Shown one piece after another: positions 13,568 through 20,635 of a stretch of 24,943 bases of DNA. A model generated the notes under the pieces. It saw only the letters and a program-made list of their open reading frames with translations, was not told the origin of the DNA and ran no database searches. Positions within the stretch are counted from its first letter, which is position 1. Every line of letters begins with the position of its first letter. Source of the DNA: Chloroflexota bacterium (GTDB lineage Bacteria > Chloroflexota > Limnocylindria > P2-11E); assembly GCA_005881085.1 (NCBI GenBank), contig VBGU01000088.1, forward strand, positions 1,582-26,524. The letters are read 5' to 3'. Both the position numbers and the translations under genes were made by a program.

Positions 13568-15058
13568 TCAATACACCGGCACCGACGTGCCCGCGGTCTG
13601 GAGCCAGTCGCGAACCGCGGTGAGGAAGCGCGCGGCGGTCGACCCGTCGACGACCCGGTGATCGAAACCGATGACGATGTTCATCATCTGACGGATCGCG
13701 ATCGCGTCGTCGTCGGTCACCACGAGACGCTTGCGGATCGATTCGGACGACAGGATCGCCGCCTGGCCTGGCGGCACGATCGGACTCGACACGATCGTCC
13801 CGAGGGGACCGGTGTTGTTCAGAGTGAACGTCCCGCCGGAGAGATCGTCGAGCGTGAGACGTCGCGCCTTGGCGCGATCGACGACATCGCGGATGGACCG
13901 CATCAGGCCCGCGAGGCTCTTTCCGTCGGCGTCCTTGATGACCGGCACGATGAGGCCGTCATCGCCAAGCGCGACGGCGTACCCGAGGTTCAGCTCGCGG
14001 TGACGAATGAGGCCCTGATCCGTCCAGCTCGAGTTGGCCGACGGCACGGTCCGCAGCGCCTCGACGACGGCCTTCGCGATGAAAGCCGCCGGCGAAAGGT
14101 CGAACCCTTCGCGCTCCTGGAACTCAGCCTTCACGCGGTCGCGGTATCGCATGAGGTCGGTCATGTCGACCTCCATGACCGCGTGCGCGTGCGGGGCGGT
14201 CCAGGCCTGGACCATGTTGTTCGCGATAGCGCGCCGCATCTGCGTGAGCGGGACGAGCTGATCGCCAGCAAGCGACGGCACCGGTGCCGAGCGCGCGGGA
14301 ACGCTTTGCGACGGCGCCTGCGGCTGCGCGGGAACGACGCGCGCCGCGGCCTGCTGCTGCGACGACTGCCGTTGCGCGATGTAGTCCTCAACATCTTTTC
14401 GAGAAACTCGCCCGCCGAGCCCGGTGCCCTCGATCTGCGCGATGTCGATGCCCTGCTCGCTCGCGAGCTTCCTGACCGCGGGCGTCGCTCTCACATCGGA
14501 AAGGTCGGGGCGCTCCGCCGTCGCTGTGGCTGTCGTCGAGGATTGGGGCGCGGGGGACGAGCTTTGAGGTGGCGCGGGTGCGGCCCGCGATGCCGTCGAC
14601 GCCGGTGCCTCAGGCGCCGAGGGCCGTGCTGAGGCAGGCGGCGGCACCGAGGGCCCCCGCTCGCTGGGGGCCCGGCCGGAGGCCGGGGGGACCCCGGCGG
14701 GTTGAGAGGGTTTCGGTGCCGCCGCCGTCGGCTGTGACGACGCTTGCGGTAGCGGTGACGAGGACGGCTGGGCCGGAGCCGACGCTGCCGCAGCAGAGGG
14801 CTGCGCCGCGGCTTCACCGTCGGCGGTGTCGAAGATGGCGAGGAGCGTCCCGATCGGGACGGTCTGGCCTTCTTCGACCTTGACCTCCTTGAGCGTCCCG
14901 GCGACAGGCGACGGGATCTCGGTGTTCACCTTGTCCGTCTGGACCTCGACGAGGAGGTCGTACTTATTCACCTTGTCGCCCGGCTGCTTCAGCCACTTTC
15001 CGATCGTGCCTTCGGTGACGGATTCGCCGAGCTTGGGCATCTTGAGCTCGAAAGCCAT
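13568..15058 (-). CDS. Dihydrolipoamide acyltransferase E2 of a 2-oxo acid dehydrogenase complex
   Basis: 496 residues. The order is: one lipoyl domain (1-76) with the lipoyl lysine Lys43 in VQTDKVNTE; a long Ala/Pro/Ser linker (about 80-185); a peripheral subunit-binding domain (189-227, ATPAVRKLASEQGIDIAQIEGTGLGGRV) that docks E1 or E3; a second flexible linker; and the catalytic acyltransferase domain (about 265-496) with the active-site HRVVDG, His467 and Asp471. The chain moves acyl groups from E1 to CoA. Sequence alone does not separate pyruvate from branched-chain or acetoin specificity, though the E1 genes look branched-chain-like. A GGGGAGG Shine-Dalgarno precedes the ATG at 15058. 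The linker DNA contains nested GC-rich inverted repeats (14651-14687). Confidence 0.94.
   Translation of the reverse strand: MAFELKMPKLGESVTEGTIGKWLKQPGDKVNKYDLLVEVQTDKVNTEIPSPVAGTLKEVKVEEGQTVPIGTLLAIFDTADGEAAAQPSAAAASAPAQPSSSPLPQASSQPTAAAPKPSQPAGVPPASGRAPSERGPSVPPPASARPSAPEAPASTASRAAPAPPQSSSPAPQSSTTATATAERPDLSDVRATPAVRKLASEQGIDIAQIEGTGLGGRVSRKDVEDYIAQRQSSQQQAAARVVPAQPQAPSQSVPARSAPVPSLAGDQLVPLTQMRRAIANNMVQAWTAPHAHAVMEVDMTDLMRYRDRVKAEFQEREGFDLSPAAFIAKAVVEALRTVPSANSSWTDQGLIRHRELNLGYAVALGDDGLIVPVIKDADGKSLAGLMRSIRDVVDRAKARRLTLDDLSGGTFTLNNTGPLGTIVSSPIVPPGQAAILSSESIRKRLVVTDDDAIAIRQMMNIVIGFDHRVVDGSTAARFLTAVRDWLQTAGTSVPVY
14651..14687. repeat. Nested GC-rich inverted repeats in the E2 linker
   Basis: An 8-bp inverted repeat (14651-14658 with 14666-14673, loop GCTCGCT) abuts a second hairpin, CCCGGCC-GGA-GGCCGGG (14671-14687). 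The region encodes Pro/Gly-rich linker residues, so the repeats do not harm the protein. The GGA loop and the G/C blocks resemble the palindrome at 19877-19895. Confidence 0.55.
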
Positions 15059-15071
15059 TTCGCTGCCTCCC

Positions 15072-16052
15072 CTAGTACGCGGCGAGTTCGCGCATCTTGG
15101 CCGCGATCTTCGCCGGATCGGGCATGAACCAGTCTTCCTGTGGTTTGTTGTAAGGCATCGCAGGCACTTCGGGGCCGCCGATGCGCATCACCGGGGCGTC
15201 CAGGTCGCTGAACGCCTCCTCCGCGATCAGCGCGGCGATCTCGGCACCCGCGCCGAACATGCGGTTGTCCTCATACACGACCAAACACTTTCCGGTCTTC
15301 CGCGCTTCCCGGAGGACCGTCTCCACGTCGAGCGGGCGCAAGCTGCGCATGTCCACGATGTTCACCGAGACGCCCTCGCCGGCGAGCGTCTCGGCCGCGG
15401 CGAGCGAGTGATGGAGCATCAGGCCGTAGGCGTACACGGTGATATCGGTCCCCTCGCGTTTCACGTCGGCTGGCCCGAGCGGCACGGTGTAGTCGCCGTC
15501 GGGCACCTCGCCCTTGACCGTACGGTACGTCGCCTTGTGCTCGAGGAAGATCACCGGATCCGGATCGCGGATCGCGCTGCGGAGCATGCCCGTGATGTCG
15601 TACGGCGTCGACGGCACGACGACCTTGAGTCCGGGGACGTGCGCATAAAACGCTTCGACCGATTGCGAGTGATAGAGCGCACCGTGGATCGCGCCGCCCC
15701 ACGGCATGCGGATCACCATCGGCACGCCCCACGCGCCATTCGAGCGATAGCGCATCCGAGCGGCTTCGTCGACGATCTGCTCGAAGGCGGGCGCGCTGAA
15801 GTCCGCGAACTGCATCTCGGCGACGGGCAGGAGGCCGCCCAGCGCGGCGCCGATGGCAACACCGACGATGCTCGATTCCGCGACGGGCGTGTCGATGATC
15901 CGATCGGCGCCGAACTCTTCGATGAAGCCGTCGGACACGCGGAAGACGCCGCCGCGCACGCCGACATCCTCGCCGAGGAGGATGAGCCGCTCGTCGCGCC
16001 GGAACTCGCTCTGGAGCGTGTCGTGGACCGCTTGGACATTCGTCTTGATCAC
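15072..16052 (-). CDS. 2-oxo acid dehydrogenase E1 beta subunit (stand-alone)
   Basis: 326 residues from the GTG at 16052, whose bases overlap the TGA of the upstream E1 gene (GTGA). A much longer upstream extension of the frame is only the antisense-like shadow of that gene. E1 beta features are complete: LILLGEDVGVRGGVF with the thiamine-binding Glu, DTPVAESSIVGVAIGAAL, AEMQFADF, PWGGAIHGALYHSQSVEAFYAHVPGLKVVVPSTPYD, and the C-terminal domain VSVNIVDMRSLRPLDVETV. The closest type is the branched-chain/acetoin group. A normal operon would have a separate E1 alpha next to it; here the upstream gene is a fused alpha-beta protein, so this beta has no dedicated alpha partner in the window. E2 follows after 13 bp. 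Confidence 0.93.
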   Translation of the reverse strand: MIKTNVQAVHDTLQSEFRRDERLILLGEDVGVRGGVFRVSDGFIEEFGADRIIDTPVAESSIVGVAIGAALGGLLPVAEMQFADFSAPAFEQIVDEAARMRYRSNGAWGVPMVIRMPWGGAIHGALYHSQSVEAFYAHVPGLKVVVPSTPYDITGMLRSAIRDPDPVIFLEHKATYRTVKGEVPDGDYTVPLGPADVKREGTDITVYAYGLMLHHSLAAAETLAGEGVSVNIVDMRSLRPLDVETVLREARKTGKCLVVYEDNRMFGAGAEIAALIAEEAFSDLDAPVMRIGGPEVPAMPYNKPQEDWFMPDPAKIAAKMRELAAY

Positions 16053-18508
16053 GATCTGCCCCGCGGCATGATCGGAGGAAAGTCGTCGGGCCGGCGCTCG
16101 CGCATGATGGCGTAGACCGCCTCGAAGATGTCCTCGCGGTTCGGCTTCGAGAAGTAGTCTCCGTCGTTCCCTACCGCGACGCGATTCGGCGCCGCTGTGA
16201 GCGTGCGCGGTCCAACGTCCAGGTCGTCGATCGCGCCCTGCGTCTCGACGACCTCGCGCACGATGTACGCGGACGCGCCGCCGGGGACATCCTCGTCGAC
16301 GACGAGGAGCGCGCCCGTCTTCTGCACGGACTCGGCGATCGCGTGATCGCGGTCGAAGGGCAGCAGTGTTTGCACGTCGACGATCTCGGTGTCGATCCCG
16401 ATGCTCGCGAGATCGGTGGCGGCTTCCATGACGATCCGGCAGAGCGCGCCGTAGGTCACGATCGTGACGTCGGAGCCTTCGCGGATCGTTTCGGTCACGC
16501 CGAGCGGGATGGTGAACTCGCCGATGTTCTCGGGCAGACGCTCCTTGAGCCGATAGCCGGAGAGCACTTCGATGAGAAGTGCGGGGTCGTCGCCGCGCAG
16601 CAGCGTGTTGTAGAGGCCGGCGGCCCGTGTCATGTCGCGCGGCACCGCGACGTGAAGCCCGCGCAGCGACGAGATGATCGTCGCCATCGGCGACCCCGTG
16701 TGCCAGATGCCCTGCAACCGATGACCCTTCGTGCGGATCAGGACCGGCGCTTTTTGGCCGCCGCCGGTGCGCCAACGCAGCGTCGCGAGATCGTCGGACG
16801 CGAGCTCCAGCGCGTAGAGCAGGTAGTCGACGTACTGGATATCGACGACCGGTCGGAGGCCGCGCAGCGCCGCGCCGATGCCCTGTCCGAGGATCGTCGC
16901 CTCGCGTATGCCCGTGTCGACGACGCGCTGCTCGCCGTGCTTGGCCTGGAGTCCCTCAAAGACGAGGTTGACGTCACCGAGCTTTCCGACGTCCTCGCCG
17001 AGTATGACGATGCGCGGATCGCGCCCGAGGTTCGCGTCGAAGCAGCGCAGGAGCACGATCCGGCCGTCCACCGACTCGGGGTCGTCGGCGTAGACCGGTG
17101 CGACGGCGCCCATGCGCAGGGGCGACTCGTCGGATGTGCTGTACAGATGCGAGTTGAAGAGCTCGTCGTTCTGCTTCAGGTACGACTCGACGAACGTCGC
17201 GAGCTCCCGGGAGCCTTGACCGCGAAGGGCGACGAGCGCACGTCGCGCGGTCGATGCGACGAGCCGCCTGGTCGGAGGCTCCGTCGAGCGCAGCTCGGCC
17301 GCGATCGGGTCGAGGTCGACGCCGCTCTCCGCGCCGGCCGCGTCGATGATCTCGAGGGCGTGCTCGCGATCGGCGTGAATCGGGGCGACATAAGCGTCCC
17401 AGGCGGCTTCGCGGATGCGCTCGACGTCGACGCGGGATTCGCGCTCGAGCGCATCGAGTGTCGCCGCGTCCGCGATCTCCTCGCGGATGATCCACTCACG
17501 CATCCGGCGGATCGGATCGAATTCGATCTCGAACCGGAGGCGGTCCTTCGATTTGTAGCGCTCGTGCGAGCCGCTCGTCGAGTGGCCTTGGGGCTGCGTC
17601 ATCTCCGTGACATGCACGAGAGCCGGGATGTGATCGCGACGCGCGCGTTCGACCGCGATCTGGTACACGTCGCAGCAGGCAATGTAGTCGTGGCCCTTCA
17701 CGGTGTAGAGGTCGAGGCCGGTTCCACTCTGCCCGCGCCGGAATCCCTCGAGCACCGCCGAGATCGAACCCTTCGTGGTCTGGAACTCGTTCGGCACGGA
17801 GATGCCGTAGCCGTCGTCCCACACCGAGATCACGAGCGGGATCTGCAGGACCCCCGCGGCGTTGAGGCTCTCCCAGAAGACCCCCTCGCTCGTGCCGGCG
17901 TTCCCGATGGTCGCGAAGCAGACCTCTTCACCGTTGTGGGAGAAGCCGCGCGACACGGTTCGTGGGCCCGGCGAGTCGCGATATAGCTTCGATGCCCAGG
18001 CGAGGCCCACCGACCGCGGCATCTGCGCCCCGACCGGGGAAAGCTCGGACGCGGACTGCCCCGCCGCGAGCAGATCCTTCCACCGCCCGCGCTCGTCGAG
18101 GATCCGGGTGGCGAAGTGGCTCAGCATCTGGCGGCCCGCCGAGTTGGGGTCGCGGACCACGTCGGGATCGGCGTACAGCTGGGCGAAGTACTGCGACAGA
18201 TCGGCCAGGCCGACCGCGAACATGAACGTCTGGTCGCGGTAGTAGCCGGAGCGCCAGTCCCCCGCGCGGAAGGCGCGAGCCATCCCGAGTTGGGCGACCT
18301 CCTTGCCCTCGCCGGAGATGCCAAAAGGCGCATTTCCGACCAAAACCTCGCGCCGCGAAAGCTCGCTCGCCGCCCGGCTGCGCACCGCGAGCCGGTAATC
18401 GGCGAGTACGTCCTGAGCGCTGAGGCGGAGCTTCGCGTTAGGGGTGGTGACGCCGCTTTGCGCGAGGGGGGTCCCCGGGGGGCGCAGCCCCCCGGATGTT
18501 TGCTTCAT
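16049..18508 (-). CDS. Fused 2-oxo acid dehydrogenase E1 alpha-beta protein
   Basis: 819 residues combining an E1 alpha half (about 30-440) and a full E1 beta half (about 480-819). In the alpha half the thiamine-diphosphate motif reads IGNAGTSEGVFWESLNAAG, then VWDDGYGIS, that is GN (202-203) and DD (231-232) where the usual motif has GDG and NN. The loop QGHSTSGSHERYKS (about 307-320) corresponds to the E1 alpha Ser-rich phosphorylation loop. The beta half has VILGEDVGKLGDVN and a C-terminal VDVQTLLPFD domain. Such fusions of about 800 residues occur in Bacteroidota and other phyla, where they decarboxylate branched-chain or related 2-oxo acids and acylate the E2 arm. It follows the hydrolase gene by 29 bp. 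A perfect palindrome lies in the N-terminal codons. Confidence 0.92.
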   Translation of the reverse strand: MKQTSGGLRPPGTPLAQSGVTTPNAKLRLSAQDVLADYRLAVRSRAASELSRREVLVGNAPFGISGEGKEVAQLGMARAFRAGDWRSGYYRDQTFMFAVGLADLSQYFAQLYADPDVVRDPNSAGRQMLSHFATRILDERGRWKDLLAAGQSASELSPVGAQMPRSVGLAWASKLYRDSPGPRTVSRGFSHNGEEVCFATIGNAGTSEGVFWESLNAAGVLQIPLVISVWDDGYGISVPNEFQTTKGSISAVLEGFRRGQSGTGLDLYTVKGHDYIACCDVYQIAVERARRDHIPALVHVTEMTQPQGHSTSGSHERYKSKDRLRFEIEFDPIRRMREWIIREEIADAATLDALERESRVDVERIREAAWDAYVAPIHADREHALEIIDAAGAESGVDLDPIAAELRSTEPPTRRLVASTARRALVALRGQGSRELATFVESYLKQNDELFNSHLYSTSDESPLRMGAVAPVYADDPESVDGRIVLLRCFDANLGRDPRIVILGEDVGKLGDVNLVFEGLQAKHGEQRVVDTGIREATILGQGIGAALRGLRPVVDIQYVDYLLYALELASDDLATLRWRTGGGQKAPVLIRTKGHRLQGIWHTGSPMATIISSLRGLHVAVPRDMTRAAGLYNTLLRGDDPALLIEVLSGYRLKERLPENIGEFTIPLGVTETIREGSDVTIVTYGALCRIVMEAATDLASIGIDTEIVDVQTLLPFDRDHAIAESVQKTGALLVVDEDVPGGASAYIVREVVETQGAIDDLDVGPRTLTAAPNRVAVGNDGDYFSKPNREDIFEAVYAIMRERRPDDFPPIMPRGRS
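18475..18495. repeat. Perfect GC palindrome in the first codons of the E1 fusion gene
   Basis: CCGGGGGGC-GCA-GCCCCCCGG is a perfect 9-bp stem with a 3-nt loop. It encodes part of a Gly/Pro-rich N-terminal tail (GGLRPPGTP) that precedes the conserved domain. The same 21-mer with two changes lies at 19876-19896, also in the terminal codons of a gene. This points to a short dispersed palindromic repeat. Confidence 0.7.
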
Positions 18509-18537
18509 CCACCTTCAATGGTGCCAGTTCCGCGCCA

Positions 18538-19407
18538 CTAGGCCGCCGCGGCTTGCTCCGCGCGCTCGAGGAACGGCAGGGTCGCGGCGAGGAACTCCTC
18601 AGGGCGCTCCGCCTGAGGCATATGGCCGCAGTGCTCGATCAGCGCGACCTGCGCCTGGGGCAGCGTCGCGTGCACGTCGGCGAGATGGCGAAGCGGGAGC
18701 ACGAAATCCTCGCGGCCCCAGACCACGAGCGCAGGGCCGGTATACAGCGGCGCTCGCGCGACCCACGCCTCGCGCAAAGAGCGCCGCACCCCGCGAATCC
18801 CCACGCCAGCGGAGAGCGCGCGCACGAACTCGGGGAACGAGCTGTTGCCGTACCGCTCCGCTTCCGCGTAGAGCTCCGGCGTGATTCGTCCCGCGTCATA
18901 GAAACACGTGCGCAGACCTTCGCGCGCGGCGCGGCGCGGTCGAGGGAGGCGCGCCACGAGACCGAATCCCGGCAGTGAGCACGCACGCAGGAAGAACGCA
19001 ACGTCGCGCCCGAGGCCGCCCGGCGCGACGAGGACGAGTGACCGCGTCCGCGAGGGCGCGGTCACGGCCGTCATGTACGCGACCGCGCCACCCATCGAGT
19101 TGCCCGCGATGTGCGCTCGTTCGATGCCGAGCACATCCATCGCGGCGATGACGAAGCGTGGGTAGAACGCTTCGTCGGGCCCGAAGTAGCGAACGCGGCG
19201 CGGCCTCTCGCTCTCCCCGAACCCCGGAAGATCGATCGCGATCACCTGACGTCCCGTCGCGGCAAGGGCGGCCATGACCGGCCGCCAGTTCTCGGCCCAG
19301 CCCCCGACTCCGTGGATGAGGACGATCGGCTCGCGCTCCGCGCCGCGTCCTTCCTCGACGAGAACGCGGGTACGCAGGCCCTCGACTGTGATCGTACGTG
19401 ACTCCAT
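18538..19407 (-). CDS. Alpha/beta hydrolase, first gene of the dehydrogenase operon
   Basis: 289 residues with the complete alpha/beta-hydrolase signature: oxyanion motif LIHGVGGWAENWRPV, DLPGFGES, nucleophile elbow GNSMGG with Ser104, acid Asp234 in WGREDFVLP and His262 in EHCGHMPQAERPEEF. The substrate cannot be read from the sequence; relatives include carboxylesterases, C-C bond hydrolases and epoxide hydrolases. There is no signal peptide, so it is cytoplasmic. It precedes the E1 fusion gene by 29 bp on the same strand. Some acetoin-dehydrogenase operons encode an alpha/beta-hydrolase domain with E2, so a link to the complex is possible but unproven. A GGA-type ribosome site lies 9 nt before the ATG. 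Divergent from the next gene with only 18 bp between starts. Confidence 0.88.
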   Translation of the reverse strand: MESRTITVEGLRTRVLVEEGRGAEREPIVLIHGVGGWAENWRPVMAALAATGRQVIAIDLPGFGESERPRRVRYFGPDEAFYPRFVIAAMDVLGIERAHIAGNSMGGAVAYMTAVTAPSRTRSLVLVAPGGLGRDVAFFLRACSLPGFGLVARLPRPRRAAREGLRTCFYDAGRITPELYAEAERYGNSSFPEFVRALSAGVGIRGVRRSLREAWVARAPLYTGPALVVWGREDFVLPLRHLADVHATLPQAQVALIEHCGHMPQAERPEEFLAATLPFLERAEQAAAA

Positions 19408-19412
19408 CTGGC

Positions 19413-19418
19413 TATCCT
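19413..19418 (+). promoter_or_regulatory. Candidate -10 element of a leaderless promoter (TATCCT)
   Basis: TATCCT is followed by 7 nt and the ATG at 19426, with no Shine-Dalgarno. The element sits in the 18-bp gap between two divergent start codons, so any further promoter sequence would lie inside the hydrolase coding region. Confidence 0.4.
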
Positions 19419-19425
19419 GCTCCCA

Positions 19426-19860
19426 ATGCTCTTCTACTACCTCTGCACGGTCGGCGAAAAGCTACACCGGGAAGCGTATCCGCAGGGCGCCCAGTCGAAG
19501 GACGCGGACGTCTACAAGTGGGTGACGCTCCACTCGGGCTCTCCCGCCGTCTGCCAGCGGGAACACCCCGCGGACCATCGCTGGCGCCCCGACGAAGGCG
19601 GCGACGAGGAGCGCGTCGTGCGTAGCTACGCCGTGCTGCAGTGGGACAAGGAGGGCTTCGACTTCGCCAAGACGAAGCCTGAGGTCGCCGAGCGCTTCGA
19701 CTCGCGGTGGGGTCCGTCGCTCGTCGTCGACCGCTCCGACGATCCCACCACCGGGACGTACCTCTTGCTGCGGATCTTCCCGCACGGATACAAGGGCAAG
19801 CCTGGCGAGATCGGCATCGAACGGAAAGACGTGCCGAGGGAGCTCGCCGGAAGGCTTTAG
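19426..19860 (+). CDS. Soluble protein of unknown function
   Basis: 144 residues, charged and rich in Trp and Tyr, without membrane segment, signal peptide or recognised motif. Notable stretches are MLFYYLCTVGEKLHREAYP at the start, SYAVLQWDKEGFDFAKTKPEVAERFDSRWGP in the middle and TYLLLRIFPHGYKGKPGEIGIERKDVP near the end. Third codon positions are strongly G or C, supporting a real gene. It starts without a Shine-Dalgarno 8 nt after a TATCCT hexamer. Its TAG overlaps the end of the convergent gene by 4 nt. No function is assigned. Confidence 0.72.
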   Translation: MLFYYLCTVGEKLHREAYPQGAQSKDADVYKWVTLHSGSPAVCQREHPADHRWRPDEGGDEERVVRSYAVLQWDKEGFDFAKTKPEVAERFDSRWGPSLVVDRSDDPTTGTYLLLRIFPHGYKGKPGEIGIERKDVPRELAGRL

Positions 19861-20615
19861 GCGGGCTGACGGGGGCCGGGGGGCGGAGCCCCCCGATGGC
19901 TGCGGTGCTCCACGTGATGGACGTGCTCGTGCGCGTCCTCCGCAACCTTCGGCGGATAGAACAGCCCGGCGACGTAGAGCTTCGTCGGTGCCTGCGCATA
20001 CGCAGAGAGGAGAAGATGCACGTCATAGCGCGCGGCTAAGCCGGCGCCCCACATCTCGCGGAACTTCGTCGCCCACGAGGGTCCGTATTTCGCGCGGGTC
20101 GCCTGGGCGAGCGAGTGGAGCTCCCAGTCGAGCACCGGCAGCTCGTGCATCGTGTCGCAGTCGTCGCTCGCGCAGCGGAAGCGCAGACGAAGCGGAAGCT
20201 GGATGATGTCGATGTCCGCCTGCGGCCGAACGAATCCCATCGTCGCGGCGCGCGCGCGCGAAAGCTCGATGAGCGCTTCGACCGATCCGCGGAGGTGTGG
20301 CCGCACGAACGGCCACCGCAAGCGCCATCCCTCCTTCGCCTCGACGTAGCCGGTCGCGAGGATCTCTCCCTGCACGGTGTGGGTCTCGGGCCGTGGATCG
20401 CGATCGTCTTTTGATGCACCGAGCTGGAGCCACGCCCAACGCTGGACCGGCGGATCGGTGTCGGCGCCTTTCCATGGGAATGGCGCGAGGCGCAGGAGAG
20501 CACCGCTCGCGCGGTCCTGAGCGATGACGCCAGGACGCTCCACGGGGAACTCGTTCGCGGCGATCGTCTTCGCCAGGACCAGGACGTCGCGCTCGCTACC
20601 GGTCTGCAATGACAC
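19857..20615 (-). CDS. Conserved hypothetical protein with a short Cys/His metal-site-like motif
   Basis: 252 residues from the GTG at 20615; a longer frame to 20717 would overlap the divergent membrane-protein gene. The N-terminus RDVLVLAKTIAANEF...GVIAQDRASGALLRLAPFPW resembles a widespread hypothetical family that begins with a VKTYPTPS-like motif followed by RLYPIPF. The middle has RFRCASDDCDTMHELPVLDWE, with Cys148, Cys153 and His157, a possible zinc site; the same C..C..H..DWE pattern occurs in that family as far as I recall. The C-terminus is His/Pro-rich (HEHVHHVEHRSHRG) and is partly encoded by a GC palindrome, so it may be a recent extension. The function is unknown. Confidence 0.7.
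   Translation of the reverse strand: MSLQTGSERDVLVLAKTIAANEFPVERPGVIAQDRASGALLRLAPFPWKGADTDPPVQRWAWLQLGASKDDRDPRPETHTVQGEILATGYVEAKEGWRLRWPFVRPHLRGSVEALIELSRARAATMGFVRPQADIDIIQLPLRLRFRCASDDCDTMHELPVLDWELHSLAQATRAKYGPSWATKFREMWGAGLAARYDVHLLLSAYAQAPTKLYVAGLFYPPKVAEDAHEHVHHVEHRSHRGAPPPGPRQPA
19876..19896. repeat. GC palindrome in the last codons of the hypothetical gene
   Basis: An 8-bp stem, CGGGGGGC-GGA-GCCCCCCG (19877-19895), within a 21-mer that matches the one at 18475-18495 except for two bases. It is read as the Gly/Pro-rich C-terminal tail of the minus-strand gene and lies just past the stop of the convergent plus-strand gene. It could terminate that transcript. Confidence 0.65.
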
Positions 20616-20621
20616 TTGGCC

Positions 20622-20627
20622 AGAATA
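20622..20627 (-). promoter_or_regulatory. Candidate -10 element of a leaderless promoter (TATTCT)
   Basis: TATTCT on the minus strand is followed by 6 nt and the GTG at 20615; no Shine-Dalgarno is present. It lies in the 20-bp gap before the divergent ATG at 20636. No -35 box is recognisable. Confidence 0.4.
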
Positions 20628-20635
20628 GGCGGGCG

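Noticed and set aside
16053..16775. Upstream extension of the E1 beta frame to 16775
   Set aside because: The extra residues are Arg-rich, lack E1 homology and overlap the E1 fusion gene; GTG 16052 fits the GTGA overlap.
16343..17986. 547-residue open frame on the plus strand, antisense to the E1 fusion gene (also 14826-16115)
   Set aside because: Long antisense frames are expected in GC-rich coding DNA; the sequence is Arg/Asp/His-rich without domains, and the minus strand carries clear E1 motifs.
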